A DNA stretch of 6,308 nucleotides from Solirubrobacterales bacterium (lineage in GTDB: Bacteria > Actinomycetota > Thermoleophilia > Solirubrobacterales > Solirubrobacteraceae), in contig JACCQW010000106.1 in NCBI GenBank assembly GCA_013813955.1, positions 1-6,308 on the forward strand, given 5' to 3'. The notes below the pieces were generated by a model, which was not told the origin of the DNA, made no database searches, and saw only the letters and a list, made by a program, of their open reading frames with translations. A program made the position numbers and the translations under genes. Positions within the stretch are counted from its first letter, which is position 1; the number at the start of each line of letters is the position of its first letter. Shown one piece after another: positions 1-5,154 of this stretch.

Positions 1-228
1 GAGATCCTCACCAAGGAGGCCCTGCGCGAGGCGCTGGAGAACCTCTCCTACCGCGAGCGCCGCGTGCTCGAGCTGCGCTACGGCCTCGGGGGGGAGCACC
101 CGCGGACGCTCGACGAGGTCGGGCGGACGTTCAACGTCACGCGCGAGCGCATCCGCCAGATCGAGAACCAGTCGCTGAAGAAGCTGCAGTCCCTCGCTGA
201 GGCGCAGAAGCTCCGCGACGTCGCCTAG
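1..228 (+). CDS. rpoD: Primary sigma-70 factor, C-terminal end (5' end outside window)
   Basis: The window opens in frame inside a gene and reads 75 codons to a TAG stop at 226-228. The protein is sigma-70 region 4. The stretch LSYRERRVLELRYGL (residues 15-29 of the fragment) is region 4.1, and TLDEVGRTFNVTRERIRQIE (36-55) is the region 4.2 helix-turn-helix that contacts the -35 promoter element. The following NQSLKKLQ continues the helix typical of group 1 (RpoD/SigA) factors. ECF factors lack this exact RERIRQIE signature. It ends in a short tail, AEAQKLRDVA. The family assignment is firm. That it is the housekeeping factor, rather than a close group 2 paralogue, is an inference, because regions 1-3 lie upstream of the window. 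The next gene starts 10 bases after the stop, so read-through transcription from the sigma gene is likely. Confidence 0.9.
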   Translation, partial: EILTKEALREALENLSYRERRVLELRYGLGGEHPRTLDEVGRTFNVTRERIRQIENQSLKKLQSLAEAQKLRDVA

Positions 229-237
229 AGCGGCCGC

Positions 238-1095
238 ATGCCCCGGGAAGCGACCGCGGAGAGGACCGTCACCGTCCAGGGCGTCGAGATCCCGAAGCTC
301 GGGCTCGGCACCTGGCAGATCACCGGCGCCGAGGCGATCGCGGGCGTGCGCGACGCGCTGGAGCTCGGCTACCGCCACGTCGATACGGCGAGGATGTACG
401 GCAACGAGGCCGAGGTCGGCCGCGGGATCGCAGAGTCCGCAGCCGAGCGCGAGGACATCTTCCTCACCACGAAGCTCGCCCACGACGACCTGCGCGCCGC
501 CGGGGTGCGCAGGCAGGCAGAGAGCTCGCTGCGCGACCTGGCCACCGAGTACGTCGACCTGCTGCTCATCCACTGGCCGAGCCCTGAGGGCGTGCCGCTG
601 GGCGAGACCCTCGGCGCGATGCGCGAGCTGCAGGATGAGGGCAAGGTGCGCCATCTCGGCGTCTCGAACTTCCCCACCGCGCTGGTCGAGGAGGCGCTCG
701 AGCACGCGGCAATCCTCTGCGACCAAGTCGAGTACCACGCCTACCTCGGCCAGTCCGCCCTGCTCGCTCTGGCCCGCGAGCGCGACCTGCTCATCACCGC
801 CTACTCGCCCTTCGCCCACGGCGACCTGCTCGCCGACGGCGTCCTGCGCGAGATCGGCGAGGCGCACGGAAAGAGCACCGGCCAGGTCGCGCTGCGCTGG
901 CTGCTGGACCAGCCGCACGTCGCCGCGGTCCCCAAGGCCTCCTCACGCGACAACCGCGCGGCCAACATCGACGTCTTCGACTTCGACCTCGACGACGACG
1001 AGCGCGGCCGCATCGCCGGGCTGCAGCGCGGCGGCCGGGTGATCGATCCCCCCTGGGCCCCCGAGTGGGATCCGCCCGCGGGCCCCACCGGCTGA
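238..1095 (+). CDS. Aldo/keto reductase, DkgB-like (AKR5-type NADPH-dependent oxidoreductase)
   Basis: This encodes 285 residues, a normal length for a cytosolic (beta/alpha)8-barrel aldo/keto reductase that reduces carbonyl substrates with NADPH. The full catalytic tetrad is visible: D49 (in GYRHVDTA), Y54 (ARMYGNEAEVG), K79 (TTKL) and H112 (LLIHWPSP). Other family marks are GLGTWQ near the N-terminus (22-27), GVSNF (141-145), QVEYH (163-167) and the cofactor-phosphate segment VPKASSRDNRAAN (231-243). The LLIHWPSP motif and the terminal APEWD resemble, from memory, 2,5-diketo-D-gluconate reductase B. The true substrate cannot be read from sequence, and many relatives are broad aldehyde or methylglyoxal reductases. 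The ATG at 238 has no convincing SD and lies 9 bp after the sigma factor stop, suggesting co-transcription or re-initiation. The proline-rich tail PPAGPTG is unusual but minor, and its codons may overlap the start of the next gene. Confidence 0.9.
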   Translation: MPREATAERTVTVQGVEIPKLGLGTWQITGAEAIAGVRDALELGYRHVDTARMYGNEAEVGRGIAESAAEREDIFLTTKLAHDDLRAAGVRRQAESSLRDLATEYVDLLLIHWPSPEGVPLGETLGAMRELQDEGKVRHLGVSNFPTALVEEALEHAAILCDQVEYHAYLGQSALLALARERDLLITAYSPFAHGDLLADGVLREIGEAHGKSTGQVALRWLLDQPHVAAVPKASSRDNRAANIDVFDFDLDDDERGRIAGLQRGGRVIDPPWAPEWDPPAGPTG

Positions 1096-1127
1096 ACCAT
1101 CCGTCCACCCGTGCGCGGCCGGCGCTC

Positions 1128-2285
1128 ATGCCGTCTGCCGGCGGCACCGATGCCCAGGACGTGTTCGACGTCGACGACGCCCTGGTCACGCTGGTCGAGC
1201 TCGGCGGCTCCGATCTGCACCTCAAGGCGCAGACGCCGCCGCTGACGCGCGTGGACGGCGAGCTGCGCCCGATCGAGGGCTCCTCGCCGCTGCGCCCGGA
1301 GGACACCGAGGACGCCGTCAAGCACATGCTCCGCGAGCCGGTCAAGCTCGCCGAGCTCGAAACGGAGCACGAGGTGGACTTCTCCTACTCGATGACCGGC
1401 GTCGCGCGCTTCCGGGTCAACGCCTTCTACCAGCGCGGGACGATCAGCCTGGTCTGCCGCGCGATCCCGCACACGATCCGCACGATCGAGGAGCTCGCCC
1501 TGCCGCCGGTCATCCGCGAGCTGGCCGAGGAGGAGCGCGGCATCGTGCTGCTGACGGGAACCACCGGATCGGGCAAGTCGACGACACTCGCGGCCATGAT
1601 CGACCACATGAACCAGACGTACTCCAAGCACGTCGTCACGATCGAGGACCCGATCGAGTTCCTGCACCCCGACAAGAAGTGCATCATCAACCAGCGCGAG
1701 GTCGGCCAGGACACCACCTCGTTCAAGCGCGCGCTGCGGCGCGTCCTGCGCCAGGACCCCGACGTCATCCTCGTCGGCGAGATGCGCGACGAGGAGACCG
1801 TCCACACCGCGCTGAGCGCCGCGGAGACCGGGCACCTCGTGCTGTCGACGGTGCACACCGTCGACGCGGCCGAGACCGTCAACCGCATCATCGACTTCTT
1901 CCCGCCGCACATGCACCAGCAGGTCCGCGCGATGCTCGCCGGCACCCTGAAGGGCGTCGTCTCCCAGCGCCTCGTGCGCTCGACCGACGGCGGCCGCATC
2001 GCCACCTGCGAGGTGCTGCGGATGACCGGCCGGGTGCGCGACATGATCATGGACCCGGAGCAGACCGGCCGGCTCACCGAGGTCATCAGCGAGGGCGCCT
2101 ACTACGGCATGCAGACCTTCGACCAGGCGCTGTTCGATCACGTCAAGTCCGGCCGCGTGGATCTCGAGATCGCGCTGCGCGCCGCCACGAGCCCGCACGA
2201 CTTCAAGCTGCTGCTGGCCGCCGACGGGCGCAAGGGCACGACGATGGAGGACGTCGCCAGCGCGGAGGCCAGGCGCGCGGCCTAG
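1128..2285 (+). CDS. pilT: Type IV pilus retraction ATPase PilT
   Basis: This is a hexameric cytoplasmic secretion-superfamily ATPase of the kind that powers pilus retraction and twitching. Numbering is from the ATG at 1128 (385 aa). The N-terminal domain has SDLHLKA (28-34) and RVDGELRPI (41-49). The ATPase core has the Walker A motif GTTGSGKST (144-152), the Asp box TIEDPIEFLH (171-180), the Walker B motif DPDVILVGEMRD (210-221, catalytic Glu 218) and the His box TGHLVLSTVHT (235-245). The C-terminal domain has GMQTFDQAL (327-335), typical of PilT rather than PilB. The AIRNLIRE motif of classical PilT appears as a divergent RVRDMIMD (about 302-309). A GTG at 1065 would add 21 residues rich in R and P that are not family-like and would overlap the reductase gene by 31 bp. 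I prefer 1128, although neither start has a clear SD. No other pilus gene is in the window, so its machinery must be encoded elsewhere. Confidence 0.92.
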   Translation: MPSAGGTDAQDVFDVDDALVTLVELGGSDLHLKAQTPPLTRVDGELRPIEGSSPLRPEDTEDAVKHMLREPVKLAELETEHEVDFSYSMTGVARFRVNAFYQRGTISLVCRAIPHTIRTIEELALPPVIRELAEEERGIVLLTGTTGSGKSTTLAAMIDHMNQTYSKHVVTIEDPIEFLHPDKKCIINQREVGQDTTSFKRALRRVLRQDPDVILVGEMRDEETVHTALSAAETGHLVLSTVHTVDAAETVNRIIDFFPPHMHQQVRAMLAGTLKGVVSQRLVRSTDGGRIATCEVLRMTGRVRDMIMDPEQTGRLTEVISEGAYYGMQTFDQALFDHVKSGRVDLEIALRAATSPHDFKLLLAADGRKGTTMEDVASAEARRAA

Positions 2286-2289
2286 GCGC

Positions 2290-2318
2290 TTGACGGGCCG
2301 GAACGGGTCGGACAAGGT
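2290..2318 (+). promoter_or_regulatory. Candidate sigma-70 promoter for the AIM24 gene
   Basis: In the 63-bp gap after pilT, TTGACG (2290-2295) matches the -35 consensus in five of six positions. It is followed after exactly 17 bp by CAAGGT (2313-2318), a weak -10 with the conserved second A and last T. Transcription would begin near 2325, giving a leader of about 24 nt that contains the SD of the next gene. If real, the AIM24 gene is transcribed independently of pilT. Seen in sequence; function inferred. Confidence 0.45.
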
Positions 2319-2335
2319 GCGGCCACCACCATCCG

Positions 2336-2341
2336 AAAGGA
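2336..2341 (+). promoter_or_regulatory. Shine-Dalgarno site of the AIM24 gene
   Basis: AAAGGA lies 7 bases before the GTG at 2349. It fixes the GTG as the start codon. It is the only convincing ribosome binding site in the window; the other genes appear SD-poor or leaderless. Confidence 0.6.
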
Positions 2342-2348
2342 CCGTCCC

Positions 2349-3053
2349 GTGCAGACCGAGCTCCAGCAGTTCTCCGAGACCACGTCGACCGAGTCGTTCG
2401 CCCTGCAGAACGGCAAGCTGCTGAAGGTGCGCCTCGACCAGGTCACGATCCAGGCCAAGCTCGGCTCGATGGTCGCCTACCAGGGCGACGTGAGCTTCGA
2501 GCACGCCGGCGCGGGCGGCATGGGCCGCCTGCTCAAGAAGGCGGTCACCGGCGAGGGGCAGTCGCTGATGAAGATGTCGGGCGCCGGCGAGGTCTTCCTG
2601 GCCGACCAGGCGCAGGACATCCATCTGCTGCACCTCGACGACGACAAGGTCACGGTCAACGGCCCGAACGTCCTCGCCTTCGACGCGGGCATCGACTGGG
2701 ACATCGAGCGCCTCAAGGGCGCCAGCGGGATGATGGGCGGCGGTCTGTTCAACACGGCGCTGAGCGGCACCGGCTTCGTGGCCGTGCTCTCCGACGGCCC
2801 GCCGGTGCTGCTCGACGTCGCCTCCGCACCGACCTTCGCCGACGCGCAGGCCGCGATCACCTGGTCGGGTGGCGTGCAGACCTCGATCAAAACCGACTTC
2901 AAGATGAAGAACCTCATCGGCCGCGGCTCGGGCGAGTCCGTCCAGATGGCCTTCTCGGGCCAGGGATGGGTGCTCGTGCAGCCCTCGGAGGGGCGCATCA
3001 CCATGCCGACGCAGGGCGGCAGCGGCGGGATGCTCGGCAACCTCTCGAGCTGA
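2349..3053 (+). CDS. AIM24 family protein (TIGR00266/DUF124-like)
   Basis: This encodes 234 residues with a GTG start supported by the AAAGGA SD. The protein matches the AIM24 pattern of a beta-rich, double-stranded beta-helix-like fold. Family-like blocks are GSMVAYQGDVSFE (39-51), a glycine-rich loop with GMGRLLKKAVTGEG (57-70), LMKMSGAGEVFLA (73-85), GPNVLAFDAGIDWDIE (105-120), GLFNTALSGTGFVAVLSDG (132-150) and GSGESVQMAFSGQGWVLVQP (193-212). There is no signal peptide or membrane segment, so it is probably cytoplasmic. A glycine/serine-rich tail (223-234) ends the protein. The family is named after a yeast mitochondrial inner-membrane biogenesis factor; the bacterial members have no established biochemical role, and I assign none. 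It follows pilT in the same direction but appears to have its own promoter, so a functional link is only a guess. Family assignment is by recalled pattern, not by search. Confidence 0.85.
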   Translation: MQTELQQFSETTSTESFALQNGKLLKVRLDQVTIQAKLGSMVAYQGDVSFEHAGAGGMGRLLKKAVTGEGQSLMKMSGAGEVFLADQAQDIHLLHLDDDKVTVNGPNVLAFDAGIDWDIERLKGASGMMGGGLFNTALSGTGFVAVLSDGPPVLLDVASAPTFADAQAAITWSGGVQTSIKTDFKMKNLIGRGSGESVQMAFSGQGWVLVQPSEGRITMPTQGGSGGMLGNLSS

Positions 3054-3055
3054 GG

Positions 3056-3074
3056 GCCGCCCGGGGCGGGCGGC
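3056..3074 (+). terminator. GC-rich hairpin after the AIM24 gene, possible terminator
   Basis: Three bases after the AIM24 stop codon, GCCGCCC (3056-3062) and GGGCGGC (3068-3074) form a perfect 7-bp stem with a 5-base loop. An alternative pairing uses GGGCCGC (3054-3060) with GCGGCCC (3075-3081). No proper T-run follows; the nearest T-rich stretch is TTCATTT at 3091-3097. It could be the U-tract-poor kind of terminator reported in high-GC actinobacteria, or simply a consequence of G+C-rich composition. Confidence 0.4.
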
Positions 3075-3095
3075 GCGGCCCGGCCCCCGCTTCAT

Positions 3096-3111
3096 TTGGT
3101 AAAGTCTTGGT
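3096..3111 (+). promoter_or_regulatory. hxlR-type gene promoter with TTGGT direct repeat
   Basis: This is a short AT-rich island in otherwise GC-rich sequence, just before the HxlR start. TTGGT occurs twice (3096-3100 and 3107-3111), offset by 11 bp, about one helical turn. The first copy overlaps a -10-like TAAAGT (3100-3105). Transcription would begin around 3112, within a few bases of the ATG at 3115, so the mRNA would be leaderless or nearly so. No good -35 is seen. The repeat could be an autoregulatory operator, as HxlR proteins often control their own region; this is inference. Confidence 0.4.
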
Positions 3112-3114
3112 CCT

Positions 3115-3468
3115 ATGGACGAGTCCTGCCCGGTCTGCCGCACCGCCGAGATCGTCTGCGCCAAGTGGACCCTGCTGCTGGTGCGCGACCTGTCCGAGGG
3201 CCGGTCGCGCTTCTGCGAGCTCGAGCGCTCGCTGCAGGGGATAAGCCCGCGCACGCTCTCCCTGCGACTGCGCGCGCTGGAGGAGGAGGGCATCGTCGAG
3301 CGTCACACCTTCCCCGAGGTCCCGCCGCGCGTCGAGTACGCGCTCACGGAGAAGGGCCGCGCGCTGCTGCCGCTCATCGACGGCATGCGCGACTACGGCA
3401 GGGCATGGCTAGGCGCGGACCGTCCCGACCTCGCGCCCGCCGGCACGGCCGTCGGCGCCGCGGCGTAG
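3115..3468 (+). CDS. HxlR-family winged helix-turn-helix transcriptional regulator
   Basis: This encodes 117 residues, a normal HxlR length. The pattern is diagnostic: an N-terminal CPVC (5-8), then CAKWTLLLVRDLSEG (15-29), FCELERSLQGISPRTLSLRL (33-52), the recognition region, then the wing and dimer section ALEEEGIVERHTF (54-66) and VEYALTEKGRALLPLI (73-88). These proteins are dimeric cytosolic DNA-binding repressors or activators, several of which sense quinones, aldehydes or disulfide stress through cysteines near the N-terminus. Four cysteines (C5, C8, C15, C34) sit in the first 34 residues, more than the single key cysteine usual in the family. The last 20 residues (LGADRPDLAPAGTAVGAAA region) are low-complexity and are encoded by DNA that also encodes the end of the opposite-strand acyltransferase. 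There is no SD; the start is probably leaderless. The likely target is unknown; the adjacent divergent-side genes are not obvious quinone or aldehyde detoxifiers. Confidence 0.9.
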   Translation: MDESCPVCRTAEIVCAKWTLLLVRDLSEGRSRFCELERSLQGISPRTLSLRLRALEEEGIVERHTFPEVPPRVEYALTEKGRALLPLIDGMRDYGRAWLGADRPDLAPAGTAVGAAA

Positions 3469-4635
3469 CGTCGCCTCGCGCTCGCGACGCGCGCGCCCGT
3501 TGCGCCGCGCCGCCCAGCGGATCGCCGGGCGCTCGAGCGCGAACCAGCTGAGCGTCGCGACGGCCAGCGCCGGACCCAGCGCGACGAGGGTCCCCAGCAC
3601 GGGGTCCAGCGGCAGCAGCCCGTGCCCGCGCAGGAAGAGCAGCACGGGGACGTGCCACAGGTAGAAGCCGTAGGAGATCGTGCCCATCCCGGCCAGCACG
3701 CGACCGCTCAGCACGCCGCCCTTCAGCGACGAGGCCAGATACGCGGTGATGAGCGCGAAGCCGATGCCCGAGGGCAGGTCGCGGAAGATGCTGAACCAGG
3801 GAAACGGATCGAACGCGCCGGCGGGGCCGATCGCCTTCACGAAGGCGTCGGCGGCCACGAGCGTCATGCCGCCGGCGACCATGGCCCGCCGGGCACTCTG
3901 CCCGGGGGTGCGCCCGTGCAGCAGCAGCGCGGCGAGCATCCCGACCCCGAAGTAGGGCGCCACCGCGGGCAGGGTCTTGGAGAACGTCAGCCCGCGGCTC
4001 TCGCCGGCGATCGACCAGTTGAACAGGATCCCGCCCGCCACCAGCGCGAGCGGGACCAGCGCCTGGGCCCGGCGATCGCGCGGCAGCTTCACCGCGAGCC
4101 ACCCCAGCAGCGGCAGCACCGCGTAGAAGCAGACCTCGACGGCCAGCGACCACATCGGGGGGTTGAGCTTGAGCACGCTGTTCGGGGAGAAGTTCTGGGC
4201 GAAGACGAAGAACAGCGGCAGCTCCCCGGCCGGCGGCAGCCGCAGCCCCGTCGTCCCCGACAGGCCCCACAGCAGCACGATCGAGCCGATCAGCGCCGCG
4301 TAGTACGCCGGGGCGATCCGGGCCACGCGGGCACGCACGTACACGCGCAGGTCGGGCCGCGAGCGTCCGCCGAGCGCGGCCTTCACCCACGGGCGGTACA
4401 GCAGGAACCCCGAAAGGACGAAGAAGGAGACGAGCGCCAGGCGCAGCTCGTGCACCGCGTACTCGCCCACGCCGTCGCGGGCCGACGCCTGGGGCGTCGG
4501 CATCGTGTACAGCCACCCGTGGAACACGAAGATCGCCAGGCAGGCGACGCCCCTCAGGCCGTCGAGGGACGCCATGCGCCGGTCGAGCTTCGCGGGGGCC
4601 GCGTCTGGCGTCGGAGGGACGTCGGGCGCGCGCAT
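3409..4635 (-). CDS. Acyltransferase-3 family integral membrane protein (OafA/YrhL type)
   Basis: This encodes 408 residues read leftward from the ATG at 4635. The family transfers acyl groups (often acetyl) to sugars, lipids or cell-surface polymers at the cytoplasmic membrane. The N-terminal SLDGLRGVACLAIFVFHGW (23-41) holds the R-x10-H motif with R28 and H39. Further family blocks are FFVLSGFLLYRPW (71-83), WSLAVEVCFYAVLP (162-175, with E167), GTISYGFYLWHVP (318-330) and the closing FALERP (365-370). About ten hydrophobic segments are visible, roughly at 27-43, 66-80, 110-124, 140-150, 165-182, 191-206, 224-240, 289-301, 320-337 and 345-365. The last 35 residues are a basic, Arg/Gly-rich cytosolic tail, part of which overlaps the HxlR gene. 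An internal Met at 21 is an alternative start. There is no SERP/SGNH esterase domain. The acceptor substrate cannot be told, and no glycan cluster is nearby. Confidence 0.9.
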   Translation of the reverse strand: MRAPDVPPTPDAAPAKLDRRMASLDGLRGVACLAIFVFHGWLYTMPTPQASARDGVGEYAVHELRLALVSFFVLSGFLLYRPWVKAALGGRSRPDLRVYVRARVARIAPAYYAALIGSIVLLWGLSGTTGLRLPPAGELPLFFVFAQNFSPNSVLKLNPPMWSLAVEVCFYAVLPLLGWLAVKLPRDRRAQALVPLALVAGGILFNWSIAGESRGLTFSKTLPAVAPYFGVGMLAALLLHGRTPGQSARRAMVAGGMTLVAADAFVKAIGPAGAFDPFPWFSIFRDLPSGIGFALITAYLASSLKGGVLSGRVLAGMGTISYGFYLWHVPVLLFLRGHGLLPLDPVLGTLVALGPALAVATLSWFALERPAIRWAARRNGRARREREATLRRGADGRAGGREVGTVRA

Positions 4636-4706
4636 GCACCAAGCGTTCTACCCACTGCAGCTAAAGCGAGCCTTCGCGCCCGAACGCGACGTGCAACCAT
4701 CGGGTC
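4636..4706. promoter_or_regulatory. 71-bp divergent promoter region (acyltransferase / Fur-family gene)
   Basis: This spacer must drive both genes. On the minus strand TAGAAC (4645-4650) is a -10-like hexamer 9 bases before the acyltransferase ATG. On the plus strand AACCAT (4695-4700) is a weak -10-like hexamer 6 bases before the Fur GTG. Both would give leaderless or nearly leaderless transcripts. GCGTTC (4643-4648) and GAACGC (4682-4687) form an inverted pair 33 bp apart, and TTCG/CGAA (4673-4676, 4681-4684) a weak inner one. No classical 19-bp Fur box was seen. Confidence 0.4.
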
Positions 4707-5141
4707 GTGGACGCAGACGCCCGCGAGCGCTGGCTGGAGCACAGCAAGGCGGTCCTGCGGGGCGCCGGCCTGCGCACCAGCGCCGGCCGCACGGCGGTCG
4801 TCGACATGCTCGGCCGCCAGAGCTGCCTGGTCACCGCCCAGGACATCGCCGATCGCCTGCGCGACGAGGGCAGCCCGGGCTCCACCGCCACGATCTACCG
4901 CGCGCTGGAGACGCTGCACGAGCTCGGCCTCGTGCGCCGCTTCGACTCCGGCGAGGGGGTCGCCCGCTACGAGCCGGTCGACCCGTCCGGCGACCACCAC
5001 CACCACGTCGTGCTGGAGGACTCCGGCGACGTCGTCCCGTTCGCGGACGCCGAGCTCGAGCGCGCGATCGAGGGGCTGGGGGAGCGCCTCGGGATGCGGG
5101 TGACCGGCCACGACGTGATCCTGCGCGCGCGCAGGGCCTGA
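4707..5141 (+). CDS. Fur-family metal-responsive transcriptional regulator lacking the CxxC zinc site
   Basis: This encodes 144 residues, typical of Fur/Zur/PerR repressors. The DNA-binding half reads LRGAGLRTSAGRTAVVDML (17-35), TAQDIADRL (43-51) and STATIYRALETLHELGLVRR (59-78), the conserved recognition helix. The dimerisation half has ARYEP (86-90), a tetra-His run GDHHHH (95-100) and GHDVILRARR (134-143). The usual HHHHxxCxxCGxVxEF block is altered: the two structural cysteines are replaced by L103 and S106, and the EF glutamate is P111. The histidine normally near position 33 of the winged-helix half seems replaced by Q/S/C (38-40). So the tetra-His and H135 remain but the Cys4 zinc site is absent. 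It lies beside a COG0523 GTPase gene, a common Zur target, which favours a zinc role, but Fur or PerR-like function cannot be excluded. The start is GTG without an SD; the gene converges 13 bp from the GTPase gene. Confidence 0.88.
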   Translation: MDADARERWLEHSKAVLRGAGLRTSAGRTAVVDMLGRQSCLVTAQDIADRLRDEGSPGSTATIYRALETLHELGLVRRFDSGEGVARYEPVDPSGDHHHHVVLEDSGDVVPFADAELERAIEGLGERLGMRVTGHDVILRARRA

Positions 5142-5154
5142 CCGGGCGGCCGTC

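Noticed and set aside
801..3293. An 830-codon open frame on the minus strand opposite pilT and AIM24
   Set aside because: It has no recognisable domain, is rich in Arg, Ala, Val and Leu, and covers two well-supported genes on the other strand. Long antisense open frames are expected in GC-rich coding DNA.
4673..4684. Fur box in the acyltransferase/Fur spacer
   Set aside because: TTCG-cgcc-CGAA is only four bases per arm and does not resemble a known Fur or Zur operator.
3622..5103. A 493-codon open frame on the plus strand opposite the acyltransferase
   Set aside because: Composition is Gln/Arg/His/Pro-rich without motifs. It is the reverse complement shadow of a gene with clear membrane segments and catalytic motifs, and it runs into the Fur gene in another frame.
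5142..5154. Terminator between the convergent Fur and CobW-family genes
   Set aside because: Only 13 GC-rich bases separate the stops, with no convincing stem or T-run.
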